A DNA stretch of 64,000 nt from Actinomycetota bacterium (GCA_019347575.1 JAHWKY010000004.1:62001-126000); one strand, 5' to 3'; positions 52,907-61,362 are shown, numbered from the stretch's first letter. Numbers and translations: made by a program. Notes: generated from the sequence alone by a model not told the origin.

Positions 52907-53653
52907 GTGATCGTCCTCAGCTTCATCCTCGTTCTGGTGGCTGCGGTCACCCTCATCGTCGGTTTCTTCCAGGACACGCTCGCCTGGATCTACGTGTCCA
53001 TCGGTGCCTGCGTCGCGGCGATGGTGTTCCTCGCCATCGGCTGGATGCAGCGTCGCTCCGCCACGGCTCCGTCGGCCGCCGAGACCGGCTATGGCCCCGG
53101 CGCCACGACCGCCCCGACCGCGCGCCCCGCGACCACGCCCGCCGCCACGCGAGGCGAGACCGCTGCGCCGACCGGCCGCAAGGATGTGAAGGTCGTGCCG
53201 AAGAAGAGCACCGGCGAGGCGGCGGCTCCCGCTGCCTCCGAGGGCGCGACCACGGTCGTGCGGAAGAAGGCCACCGCGAGCACCACCGCGGAGGCGGAGC
53301 CGCAGGAGCCCGCTGCCGAGAAGACCGCGAAGAAGAAGGCCACCAAGAAGAAGGCGACCGCCAAGAAGACCACCAAGAAGGCGCCCGCGAAGAAGGCCGC
53401 GAAGAAGAAGGCGGCGAAGAAGAAGGCGGCGAAGAAGAAGGCACCCGCCAAGAAGGCCGCCGGTGGCAAGACCACGGGCAAGGCGGCGCGCGAGGCGCTC
53501 GGTTCCGTGAAGGGTCTGGGACCTGCGAAGGTCGACGCGCTGCTGAAGGAGTTCGGCTCCCTCGAGGACATCAAGGGCGCCAGCGAGTCCGACCTCGCCA
53601 AGGTCAAGGGCGTGGGCGACACGCTCGCCAAGCAGATCCAGAAGGCCCTGTAG
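52907..53653 (+). CDS. Membrane-anchored Lys-rich helix-hairpin-helix protein
   Basis: A 248-residue protein of composite build. Two membrane helices at the N-terminus (about 2-21 and 26-44), then a Pro/Ala/Thr linker, then a histone-H1-like tail of KKA/KKK repeats (about 125-190; units such as KKATKKKATAKK and KKAAKKKAAKKK), and a C-terminal helix-hairpin-helix domain (LGSVKGLGPAKVDALLKEFG and KVKGVGDTLAKQIQKAL). The parts suggest a membrane tether that binds DNA without sequence specificity. GTG 52907 has GAGGGG nine bases upstream; GTG 52901 is possible. It directly follows divIVA and ends at a strong hairpin. I know of no named family for it. Confidence 0.8.
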   Translation: MIVLSFILVLVAAVTLIVGFFQDTLAWIYVSIGACVAAMVFLAIGWMQRRSATAPSAAETGYGPGATTAPTARPATTPAATRGETAAPTGRKDVKVVPKKSTGEAAAPAASEGATTVVRKKATASTTAEAEPQEPAAEKTAKKKATKKKATAKKTTKKAPAKKAAKKKAAKKKAAKKKAPAKKAAGGKTTGKAAREALGSVKGLGPAKVDALLKEFGSLEDIKGASESDLAKVKGVGDTLAKQIQKAL

Positions 53654-53671
53654 ACCGCTGCCAGCTCCGAC

Positions 53672-54274
53672 TCACGCCCCGGGCTCGCCCGGGGCGTCGT
53701 CGTCCAGCGACCGCCGCGCCCCGACTCGCGCGGCCCGCTCGAGGGGGTTGTCGCGGTAGCCGTGGCGCGCCCACCACCACGCGTACAGGGGGATCAGCAG
53801 CGGACCGAGCCGTTCGGCTTGACGTACGTGCGTCGCCTCGTGCGCCAGCAGCAGAGCAGACGGCTGATCGTGGCGCGTGAGGATCACCTGACCGACGGCG
53901 TTCGCTGTGGTCGGCACGATGCGGAACAGCCACGACGCGCCGCCGTCCGCCGATCGGAACACCCAGCAGCCCAGGTCGTGATCGCGTTCGGGGCGCCGCC
54001 CGGAGGCGAACCCGATCACCGCCCCGACGAGGGTCAGCGGGGCCGACCAGGCCGCGGCGAGCACACGCCCCGTCCGGGTCCTCGGCCTACCGGGGATCCA
54101 AGCAGCGGTGGCCCGCGCCAGCGGGCCCTCACGGGCCGGCGGGGTGGTCCGGGTCGCGGCCGTGACCGGCGCGAGCAGGCCCCGGTCGACCAGTGACGCC
54201 TCGTGACGTTGCCGCAGGATGCCCACGACCCCGGCGGTGACCAGGGCGGCAACGGCGAGCCGGGCGGGGGGCAC
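53672..54274 (-). CDS. Zincin-like (HExxH) membrane protein
   Basis: A 200-residue protein with two predicted helices (LAVAALVTAGVVGIL and APLTLVGAVIGFA) and a metal site H-E-A-T-H in LLLAHEATHVRQAERLG, followed by a downstream NPLERAAR whose Glu could be the third ligand (as in DUF4157/M48-like zincins). It lacks the rest of known peptidase families, so activity is unsure. GTG 54274, four bases after the ileS stop, is preferred to an upstream ATG at 54334 that would overlap ileS by 56 bases. Its last codons form part of the terminator hairpin. Confidence 0.72.
   Translation of the reverse strand: MPPARLAVAALVTAGVVGILRQRHEASLVDRGLLAPVTAATRTTPPAREGPLARATAAWIPGRPRTRTGRVLAAAWSAPLTLVGAVIGFASGRRPERDHDLGCWVFRSADGGASWLFRIVPTTANAVGQVILTRHDQPSALLLAHEATHVRQAERLGPLLIPLYAWWWARHGYRDNPLERAARVGARRSLDDDAPGEPGA
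53675..53696. terminator. Strong bidirectional terminator hairpin
   Basis: A perfect 10-bp stem: CGCCCCGGGC, a 2-base TC turn (so the loop opens a pair or two), then GCCCGGGGCG. It lies 22 bases after the HhH gene stop, and its minus strand codes the last residues (APGEPG) of the convergent gene, so it serves both directions. Confidence 0.85.
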
Positions 54275-54278
54275 GAGC

Positions 54279-57200
54279 TCAGGCCCGTACGTCGACGGTG
54301 GCGTGCCCGAGCTCGCCGAGGTCGACCGCGACACCGCCGGTGACCGCCTCCCTCCGCACCTCGTCCGCCAGGACCTCGGCGGCGACCACGTCGTACCAGC
54401 CTCCCTCAGCCAGCAGGCGGTCGAGGTCGGGGCTCGACACCTCGACGATCACCTCGATGCGGTCGTTGAGCGCGAGGTCGAGCGCCTTGCGGCGGTCGTT
54501 CAGTGCCCTCACGAGCTCACGTGCGGCGCCCTCGGCGAGCAGCGTGTCGTCGAGGTCGAGGTCGAGCGCGATAGAGGTGCTCGCCTCCGCCGCGAGCTCC
54601 CAGCCCGTCCGAGGGGTCTCCACCACCTCGACCATCTCCGGTGTCAGCGACCAGGACACGCCGCCCACGCTCAGTTCGGCCGTGCCCGCTGTGCGCAGCG
54701 TCTCGACGACACGCGCGACGTCCGCGGGATCGGCGCCCGAGATCGCCTCCGCCACACGGGGGGCATCCTTGCCGAACACCGGCCCCAGGCCGCGGAAGTT
54801 GGGCTTGAGGGTGCGATCCACGAGCTCGTCGGAACCGGTCGCCAGTTCGATCGTCTTGACGTTCAGCTCATCCGCGATCTCGTCGACGAGCGTGGCCAGA
54901 CCCTTGCGCTCCTGCTCGGGGACCGTGACGAGCGCCCGGCGGAGCGGCTGGCGTACCTTCACCCCGGAGCTGTTGCGGGCCTGGCGACCCAGCTCGACCA
55001 CGCGCCGGGCGGTGCTCATCGCAGCGCGCAGCTCGTCGTCGCGCCACGCCGCCTCGGCGGCCGGGAAGTCGGTCAGGTGCACCGAGACGGCGGCGTCCGC
55101 GTCCCAGGAGGCCACGAGGTCGTACCACAGGCGGTCGGCGATGAACGGGGTGAACGGGGCGAGCAGTCCCGCGAGCGTCCGTAGCGAGGTCCAGAGCGTG
55201 TGGTAGGCGGCGGACTTGTCCGCTGGGTCGTCGTCGATGGCGCGCCAGAAGCGCCTCCGGCTGCGCCTGACGTACCAGTTGGAGAGGTCGTCGACGAAGC
55301 TCTCGATGCGCCGACACGCCGTCGTCACGTCGTAGCGGTCCATGGCCGCGTCGACCGTGTCGGCGAGGTCGGCGAGCTCAGCCAGGATCCAGCGGTCCAG
55401 AAGGGGGCGGTCACCGACCACCGGCGCGGAGTTGCGTGGATCGAAGCCGTCCAGGCGGGCGTAGGTCATGAAGAAGTAGTGCGTGTTCCACAGGGTCAGC
55501 AGAAAGCGGCGGACGACGTCCTCGACGGTGTGGTGACCGACGCGGCGGTTCACCCACGGGTTGCCCTCGGCGAGCATGAGCCAACGCAGGGCGTCGGCCC
55601 CGTGGGCCTCGATCAGCTCGAACGGATCGATCACGTTGCCGAGCGACTTCGACATCTTCTTGCCGTCCTCGTCCACGATGTGGCCCAGGCACAGCACCGT
55701 CCGGAAGCTCGAGGTGTCGAACAGCAGCGTGGACTCTGCGAGCAGCGTGTAGAACCACCCCCGCGTCTGGTCGATGGCCTCGGCGATGAAGTCGGCGGGG
55801 AAGTGGCGTTCGAACTCCTCGTGGCCCTGGTGGGGATAGCCCCACTGGGCGAAGGGCATGCCGCCGGAGTCGAACCAGGCGTCCGCGACCTCGGGTACAC
55901 GGCGCTGGGCGCCTCCACACTCGGGGCAGGTCAGCTCGATCTCGTCGACGTACGGTCGGTGCGGGTCGAGCTGCGACAGGTCGCGCCCCACCAGCTCCCC
56001 GAGGTGGGCACGTGACGAGGCCACGGTCACGTGCTCGCAGCTGTCGCAGCGCCAGAACGGCAGGGGCGTGCCCCAGTAGCGGTCCCGCGACAGAGCCCAG
56101 TCGACGTTGTTCTCGAGCCAGTTGCCGAAGCGGCCCTCGCGGATGTGCTCCGGGTGCCACGAGATCCCGGCGTTGTTGGCGAGGAGACGGTCGCGCTGCG
56201 CGGTCGTGCGGATGTACCACGACGGCTTCGCGTAGTACAGCAGCGGCGTGCCACAGCGCCAGCAGAACGGGTAGGTGTGCTCGTAGCGGCCGCTCTTGAC
56301 GAGCACCCCGAGCGCGTCGAGTTCCTGGGTGATGGCGTCGTCGGCGTCCTTGACGAACCGGCCTTCCTGCGACCCCCTCGTGAACCGTCCCTCGAGGTCG
56401 ACGGCGGAGACGACGGGCAGGTCGTGCGCGCGCCCGATCGCCATATCGTCGGCACCGAACGCCGACGCCGAGTGGACCAGCCCGGTCCCGTCGGTGGTCG
56501 TCACGAAGTCGCCGGTCACCACGTAGCGGTAGTCCGTGTCGACGTCGACGAACTCGAACGGCGCCTGGTAGTGCAGACCCACCAGCTCATCGGCCGTGAC
56601 GTCGCGGACCACCTCGGTCTCGTCGCCCAGCACCGGGGCGCGCAGGTCGGCAGCGATGACCAGCAACCGTCCCTCGTGGCGGACGAGCTGGTAGGCGATG
56701 TCGACCCCGACCACCACCGCGTTGTTGGCGTGGAGGGTCCACGGCGTCGTCGTCCACACGAGCAGCGAGGCGCCCTCGTCCGCCAGCGGTCCGTCGAGGA
56801 GCGGGAACCGCACGTACACGCTGGGATCGGAGGCGGTCGCGTACCCCTGGGCGACCTCGGCGTCCGACAACGCGGTCCCACAGCGCGCGCAGTAGGGCGT
56901 GACCCGGTGGTCCTCGTGGATCAGGTCCCGGTCCCACAGCTCCGCGAGTGCCCACCACAGCGAATCCACGTAGCTGGCGTCCATGGTCCAGTAGGCGTCA
57001 TCGAGGTCGACCCAGAACCCGATCCGCTCGGTGAGGTCTGCCCAGACGTCGACGTACTGGGTGACCGAATCCCGGCACCGCCGGTTGAACTCCTCGATGC
57101 CGAAGCGCTCGATGTCGGACTTCGAGTTGAGCCCGAGCGCTCTCTCGACCTCCAGCTCGACCGGGAGCCCGTGGCAGTCCCACCCGCCCTTCCGGAGGAC

Positions 57201-57452
57201 GAGGTGACCCTTCATCGTGCGGTAACGCGGGAAGACGTCCTTGAAGGTGCGCGACTCGACGTGGTGGGTACCGGGCCTGCCGTTGGCGGTCGGAGGGCCC
57301 TCGTAGAAGGTCCACACGGGCCCTTCGGCGCGCAGGGCGACGCTGCGGTGGAACACGTCGTGCTCGCGCCACCGGGAGAGCACCTCGGCCTCGAACGCCG
57401 GCAGGTCGGGGCGGTTGGGGACGTCGGGCCAGACGGTCTCGGGGTCGGTCAT
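54279..57452 (-). CDS. ileS: Isoleucyl-tRNA synthetase
   Basis: Class Ia synthetase of 1057 residues charging tRNA-Ile. The HIGH-like motif is in PPTANGRPGTHHVESRTFKD (HHVE form of the type-2, actinobacterial/eukaryote-like enzymes); KMSKS is in DEDGKKMSKSLGNVIDPFE. CP1 editing segment LLVWTTTPWTLHANNAVVVG and zinc-type pairs (YCARCG, CWRCG, CDSC, CPECGG) are visible. The long C-terminal tRNA-binding part is complete. ATG 57452. The type-2 form is often associated with mupirocin resistance. Regulated by the T-box upstream. Confidence 0.97.
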   Translation of the reverse strand: MTDPETVWPDVPNRPDLPAFEAEVLSRWREHDVFHRSVALRAEGPVWTFYEGPPTANGRPGTHHVESRTFKDVFPRYRTMKGHLVLRKGGWDCHGLPVELEVERALGLNSKSDIERFGIEEFNRRCRDSVTQYVDVWADLTERIGFWVDLDDAYWTMDASYVDSLWWALAELWDRDLIHEDHRVTPYCARCGTALSDAEVAQGYATASDPSVYVRFPLLDGPLADEGASLLVWTTTPWTLHANNAVVVGVDIAYQLVRHEGRLLVIAADLRAPVLGDETEVVRDVTADELVGLHYQAPFEFVDVDTDYRYVVTGDFVTTTDGTGLVHSASAFGADDMAIGRAHDLPVVSAVDLEGRFTRGSQEGRFVKDADDAITQELDALGVLVKSGRYEHTYPFCWRCGTPLLYYAKPSWYIRTTAQRDRLLANNAGISWHPEHIREGRFGNWLENNVDWALSRDRYWGTPLPFWRCDSCEHVTVASSRAHLGELVGRDLSQLDPHRPYVDEIELTCPECGGAQRRVPEVADAWFDSGGMPFAQWGYPHQGHEEFERHFPADFIAEAIDQTRGWFYTLLAESTLLFDTSSFRTVLCLGHIVDEDGKKMSKSLGNVIDPFELIEAHGADALRWLMLAEGNPWVNRRVGHHTVEDVVRRFLLTLWNTHYFFMTYARLDGFDPRNSAPVVGDRPLLDRWILAELADLADTVDAAMDRYDVTTACRRIESFVDDLSNWYVRRSRRRFWRAIDDDPADKSAAYHTLWTSLRTLAGLLAPFTPFIADRLWYDLVASWDADAAVSVHLTDFPAAEAAWRDDELRAAMSTARRVVELGRQARNSSGVKVRQPLRRALVTVPEQERKGLATLVDEIADELNVKTIELATGSDELVDRTLKPNFRGLGPVFGKDAPRVAEAISGADPADVARVVETLRTAGTAELSVGGVSWSLTPEMVEVVETPRTGWELAAEASTSIALDLDLDDTLLAEGAARELVRALNDRRKALDLALNDRIEVIVEVSSPDLDRLLAEGGWYDVVAAEVLADEVRREAVTGGVAVDLGELGHATVDVRA

Positions 57453-57657
57453 CTCGGGCTCTCGTCTCGCCCCGCTCCCCGGAGCGGCGGGTGGTCACCG
57501 TGCCCCGAGGGACGACTCCGCCGGGGCGCGAGCCGCGGTACCACCCTCGTTGACGGCTCGTGGGAACCGTCCGCTCTAGGAGGCCTGTGCGCAACCCTCC
57601 TGGCGGCTGTCGGGCCGCGCGGCCGGAGCCGCATCCGTCCGGACCTACTTCCGATCT
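57453..57657 (-). ncRNA. T-box leader of ileS
   Basis: On the minus strand the T-box sequence AGGGTGGTACCGCGG is at 57547-57533, inside a CGAG ... CTCG antisequestrator helix. A stem GACGG ... CCGTC (stem III-like) precedes it. Strong hairpins follow: GCCCCG ... CGGGGC and CCGCTCC-GG-GGAGCGG, the latter about 30 bases before the ATG, so control is probably translational, as described for actinobacterial ileS. Stem I seems very short; I could not place the AUC specifier with confidence. Confidence 0.92.
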
Positions 57658-57683
57658 GTGGTACCGCTTCGCTGCTTGATCAC
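57658..57683 (-). repeat. 26-nt hairpin repeat upstream of the ileS T-box
   Basis: Reads forward on the minus strand (GTGATCAAG ... GTACCAC) and ends at the 5' edge of the T-box leader. The outer pair is GTGA/CCAC, with one mismatch; core AGCGAAGCGG unchanged. Confidence 0.8.
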
Positions 57684-57935
57684 TCTCGGTTCGGCCCGGC
57701 CGCTCGGAGGGGATGACGTCGGGGGCTCCACCCGCCGGCTCCCACCGTCCCGGCTCGCTCGTGGGGGAGTGGTCCCCGCGCCGTGTCCTCGTCGACGCGT
57801 TGCGCGACATCCTACGCTGTCCGACACGCCGTCTCGCGATCGCGGGCGGGGAGCCGGGGCGCTCAGCGGGTGATCGGTACCCGAGCTTCACGCGGCTGGA
57901 ACCTGGCGGTAACCCGGACCCCGTACCATGAGGAC
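57684..57935. other. Divergent gap between ileS leader and 61-aa gene
   Basis: GC-rich stretch with no gene I can support. TAGGAT on the minus strand (57814-57809) could be a -10 of ileS but has no -35. TACCAT at 57924-57929 is a possible -10 for the downstream small gene. Confidence 0.4.
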
Positions 57936-58121
57936 ATGACCACCACCACCGAGACCACCATCCGCCCCGGTACCGACCCAGATGCCGGACTCGTCCGGCT
58001 CCGAGCCCGTCTGCTGGACCAGGCCTACCTGTTCGACGACCCCGCGGCGTACGCGGCCGGCGTCGAGGACACCCTGCGAGCGCTCGAGCCGCCCGCGGAC
58101 ACCGCCCCGCAGCACGTCTGA
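57936..58121 (+). CDS. Hypothetical 61-residue protein
   Basis: Small acidic protein starting at ATG 57936 with GAGG close upstream. A Thr-rich start is followed by a helix-rich part (LVRLRARLLDQAYLFDDPAAYAAGVEDTLRALE). Unknown family; it precedes the DksA-like gene by 46 bases on the same strand and may be co-transcribed. The reading frame is open further upstream without coding character. Confidence 0.6.
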   Translation: MTTTTETTIRPGTDPDAGLVRLRARLLDQAYLFDDPAAYAAGVEDTLRALEPPADTAPQHV

Positions 58122-58167
58122 CGCCCCACCATCGGTGACGCGGGCGCCGTGGTAGCGTTCGCGCCCC

Positions 58168-58575
58168 ATGGCGACCACCAAGAAGACCTCCTCCAAGCCC
58201 AAACGGGCCCGGAAGCCGACGAAGACGCAGCTGAAACAGCTGCGTGCGCGGCTCGAAGAGGAGCGTGATGAGCTCGTCGCACAGAGCGACGAGCTCGAGG
58301 CTGCCGCGGACGTGACCCAGTGGCGCGACGCGGGCTTCGATGACGACGCCGCGGACACCGGAACGGCGACGTTCGAGCGCGAACGGGCTCAGTCGCTGGC
58401 GCTGAACGCTCGCCGCCTCCTCGAGCAGATCGAGGACGCGCTGAGGCGGATGGACGAGGACGCTTACGGTCGCTGCGAACGGTGCGGCAACTACATCGAG
58501 TTCGCACGGCTCGAGGCCATCCCCTACGCGACGCTGTGCATCGAGGACAAGCGGCGGGAAGCGCACGGCTACTGA
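58168..58575 (+). CDS. dksA: TraR/DksA-family RNA-polymerase-binding protein
   Basis: A 135-residue protein: Lys-rich start (TKKTSSKPKRARKPTKTQL), coiled coil (LKQLRARLEEERDELVAQSD), then DDDAADTGTATFERERAQ and the zinc-finger end YGRCERCGNYIEFARLEAIPYATLCIEDKRR. The second zinc pair reads Cys-x-x-Asp instead of Cys-x-x-Cys, so the site has three Cys. By family it binds in the RNA polymerase secondary channel. ATG 58168. Position between ileS and lspA matches Streptomyces. Confidence 0.9.
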   Translation: MATTKKTSSKPKRARKPTKTQLKQLRARLEEERDELVAQSDELEAAADVTQWRDAGFDDDAADTGTATFERERAQSLALNARRLLEQIEDALRRMDEDAYGRCERCGNYIEFARLEAIPYATLCIEDKRREAHGY

Positions 58576-58578
58576 TCC

Positions 58579-59226
58579 ATGCCCGTCCTCAGCCCGCTCT
58601 CCGGTCCGCCACTCCGTCCGTCCGCCGGCCCCGGCTGGCCCGGTGAGGGCGACCGTGGCGCGTTCGCGCGCGTGCTCGCGCGGGTGGAAGCCGCCGGTGC
58701 GGGACGCAGCGCGGTGTTCCTGGGTCTCATGACGGCGGCCGTCGCGTTCCTGTTCGACCAGCAGACCAAGCACCTCGCGGTGAACCAGCTCAGCCGGACG
58801 CGCCCCGTCGAGGCGCTCGGGCCGCTGCGCTTCCACCTGACCTTCAACGAGGGCGGGGCGTTCGGGACCACGGTGCCCGGGGGGCGCTGGTTCTTCCTGA
58901 TCGTGACCGTCGTCGTCGTCGTGATCGTCGTGCGCAACCTGCCGACGGTCGAGCGCGGCGGCCAGGCGGTCGCCTACGGGTTGCTCCTCGCGGGCGCGCT
59001 CGGGAACGCCGCGGATCGCGTGTTCCGTGGCGATCACCGCGTCGTGGACTTCCTCCAGCTCCCCGGTTGGCCCATCTTCAACATCGCCGATGTCGCCATC
59101 ACTTCCGGTTTCCTGCTGCTGCTGCTCCTGCTGTGGCAGCACGATCGCGCCACCGCCGCTGAGCAACGTCCGCAGCCGCCTCCGCCGCTGGGCTCCGCCC
59201 CGCCGGGACAGCGGCCGAGCCGGTGA
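58579..59226 (+). CDS. lspA: Lipoprotein signal peptidase LspA
   Basis: Aspartic membrane protease that cleaves prolipoprotein signal peptides; 215 residues, with an unusual N-terminal extension of about 45 residues and a Pro/Gln-rich tail. Four helices. Motifs: AFLFDQQTKHLAVNQL, FHLTFNEGGAFGTTVPGG, LAGALGNAADRVFRGDHRVVDFLQL and IFNIADVAITSGF hold the catalytic Asp pair (in N-A-A-D-R and N-I-A-D-V). It starts three bases after the DksA-like stop and overlaps rluD. It would process the several lipoproteins in this window. Confidence 0.95.
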   Translation: MPVLSPLSGPPLRPSAGPGWPGEGDRGAFARVLARVEAAGAGRSAVFLGLMTAAVAFLFDQQTKHLAVNQLSRTRPVEALGPLRFHLTFNEGGAFGTTVPGGRWFFLIVTVVVVVIVVRNLPTVERGGQAVAYGLLLAGALGNAADRVFRGDHRVVDFLQLPGWPIFNIADVAITSGFLLLLLLLWQHDRATAAEQRPQPPPPLGSAPPGQRPSR

Positions 59227-60182
59227 GCGAGCACGCCCCTCCTCGGCGCTTCCGCGTGGACAGCGGCCAGGACGACGAGCGTCTCGACGTCGTCGTCAGC
59301 GCCCTGCTCGGTGACTCGCGGACCTCCGTCGCGGCGCGGATCCAGCGGGGCGACATCAGGGTCAACGGACGCCAGCCCGCCAAGTCAGAGCGGCTCCGGG
59401 AGGGCGACGTGATCGAGGTCACCGCCCCCGCCCCCGAACCGACCGGTGCGGCCGGCGTCGCCCCGCCACCGGTTCGCTACGAGGACGACCACATCCTCGT
59501 GGTCGCCAAGCCCCCGGGGCTCGTGATCCACCCCGGAACGGGACACCCGGCGGGGACCCTCGTGCAAGCGCTCGCGGAGGCGGGCTACGACCTCGCACCG
59601 GCTGGCGGCCCCACGCGTCCGGGGATCGTTCACCGCCTCGACCGTGACACTTCCGGTCTGCTCGTGGTCGCCAAGACCGACGGCGCGTACCACGGACTGG
59701 TCGAGGCGCTGCGCGAACGCGCGGTTGAACGCCGCTACGTCGCCCTCGTGCAGGGCGTGCCAGGGGCATCGACGGGGCGGATCGACGTCCCCATCGACCG
59801 CGACCCCCGCGACCGCAAGCGCTTCGCTGCGCTGTCGCACGGCAAGCCGGCCGTGACGCGGTGGCAGGTGCTCGGCGAGGGCACCGTGCCTGGCCTGGGG
59901 GCAGGACGGGACACGGTGACCCTGGTGGCCTGCACGCTCGAGACCGGCCGGACCCACCAGATACGCGTCCACATGGCCTACGCCGGTCACCCGATCGTGG
60001 GCGACCCCGTCTACGGCGCCACCGGGGACGTGGCGTCAGCGCTGGGTCTGCAGCGACCCTTCCTCCACGCCGCGCGGCTGGGTCTCGACCACCCCATCAC
60101 GGGGGAACGCGTCGAGTTCGAGGAGCCGCTCCCCGATGACCTCCGCGCTGCCGCACGGCGCGCCTCGTTAGAACCCGGTTGA
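59223..60182 (+). CDS. rluD: 23S rRNA pseudouridine synthase RluD type
   Basis: A 319-residue RluA-family enzyme. An S4 domain (RLDVVVSALLGDSRTSVAARI ... IRVNGRQPAKSERLREGDVIEV) leads to the catalytic domain with the Asp in PGIVHRLDRDTSGLLVVAKTD. ARTHQIRVH-like TGRTHQIRVHMAYAGHPIVGDPVYG is conserved. GTG start overlapping lspA (GTGA), the usual actinobacterial pair. Confidence 0.94.
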   Translation: MSEHAPPRRFRVDSGQDDERLDVVVSALLGDSRTSVAARIQRGDIRVNGRQPAKSERLREGDVIEVTAPAPEPTGAAGVAPPPVRYEDDHILVVAKPPGLVIHPGTGHPAGTLVQALAEAGYDLAPAGGPTRPGIVHRLDRDTSGLLVVAKTDGAYHGLVEALRERAVERRYVALVQGVPGASTGRIDVPIDRDPRDRKRFAALSHGKPAVTRWQVLGEGTVPGLGAGRDTVTLVACTLETGRTHQIRVHMAYAGHPIVGDPVYGATGDVASALGLQRPFLHAARLGLDHPITGERVEFEEPLPDDLRAAARRASLEPG

Positions 60183-60371
60183 AGGGGTCAGCCGGACGAG
60201 TCCGAGGGCTCAACCGCGTCTACGGACCGTACGGGACCGCTGCCCCGCCCCACACCGCTCACGACCCCGAGGGATGCGGCGAGCACGCGGACGCTCGCAC
60301 CGATCACGGGCAGCGGACCGCCGCGGCACCGCCCGGTCCGCGATCAGGGGCTGGGCGCCATCGACGACCGT

Positions 60372-61274
60372 GTGGTGCCCCGGATGCAGCTCGCCGCACG
60401 GCGCGCCGCCACCCGACTCGCCGCTCCGATCCGAGCCCTCGACCGCCTCGATCGTGCCGTGCTCGGCGATCGCGCGGTGCGTCGCATCTACCGGGCACGC
60501 GGCGCGGTGACGCTGCTGCTCGTGGCGATCGCGTTCACCGGCACGCTCGTGCACCTCGATCGACTGCCGGAGCAGCGTGAGCAGGAGCGTGCGCGGCGGG
60601 AGGCCGCCTCGGAACAGGACGTGCGTCGCCCTGGCCAGGGTCCGTCCGGGCCCGAGGACGCGCTCGCCGGCGGGGCGCAGGTCATCGGCCCCGGCCTCGG
60701 CCAGCCGCTGGAGGAGTACGTCGCGCAGCGCCGCGCGGCGCTGTCGCAACTCGACCCCGCGAGCGAACCCCGTGTGGCGGTGGTGTCGTTGCGGGAGTAC
60801 GTCACCCCCGAGCAGGTCCTCGAGCTGCTCCCCGACGACGCGTCGCTCCGCTTCGCGCAGATCCGCCTGCCGGCCGAGGGTCTGACGCCGGTCGAGACCG
60901 AGGTCATCGGGGGTGACCTGGCCGGCAGCATCGAGCGGGCGATCGAGGTGCCGATCGCGGAGCTCGCAGCCGAGGAGGAGGACGCACGCACGCTCCTGGA
61001 GTCCGGCACGGTCGAGGACGAGGAGTTCCGGCGCGACCTGCAGCTGCGGGTCGAGGAGCTCGCTGCGGTGCGCAGCCTGGTCAACTCGGGTTCGGGTCTG
61101 ATCTTCGCCGTCGTGATCGAGGCGTCCGTGGAGGACCTACTGGCGCTCTCGGAGGCCGAGAGCGTCCGACTGGTCGACGTCGGGGCGCCCGAGACCGATC
61201 CGGACAACTCGGGCTTCTTCGGGTTGCTCCCCGAGGACGCCGAGGTCGCCACCTACGGGGAGGAGGGCTGGTAG
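60372..61274 (+). CDS. Single-pass membrane protein of unknown function
   Basis: About 300 residues (GTG 60372; ATG 60384 also possible; no strong ribosome binding site). A basic N-terminus leads to one helix (AVTLLLVAIAFTGTLVHLD), then a charged external part: Arg/Gln/Glu-rich linker, RVAVVSLREYVTPEQVLELLP (beta-alpha start), AQIRLPAEGLTPVETEVIGGD, a helical EEED-rich stretch and GLIFAVVIEASVEDLLALSEAESVRLVDVG. It looks like a bitopic envelope protein with two small alpha/beta modules. No family recognised; it sits between rluD and dnaE. Confidence 0.75.
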   Translation: MVPRMQLAARRAATRLAAPIRALDRLDRAVLGDRAVRRIYRARGAVTLLLVAIAFTGTLVHLDRLPEQREQERARREAASEQDVRRPGQGPSGPEDALAGGAQVIGPGLGQPLEEYVAQRRAALSQLDPASEPRVAVVSLREYVTPEQVLELLPDDASLRFAQIRLPAEGLTPVETEVIGGDLAGSIERAIEVPIAELAAEEEDARTLLESGTVEDEEFRRDLQLRVEELAAVRSLVNSGSGLIFAVVIEASVEDLLALSEAESVRLVDVGAPETDPDNSGFFGLLPEDAEVATYGEEGW

Positions 61275-61362
61275 TCTCGCGGTGAACCACATCCGTGTGA
61301 CTTCCCCCGCACGGGCACCGAACCGCTGACCGCCGTTGACCACCGCACCACCGGAGCCGTAC

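Noticed and set aside
57453-57660. AUC specifier codon of the T-box at about 57653
   Set aside because: AUC occurs in ACAGATCGG, but I could not fold a stem I that presents it, so I did not assign it.
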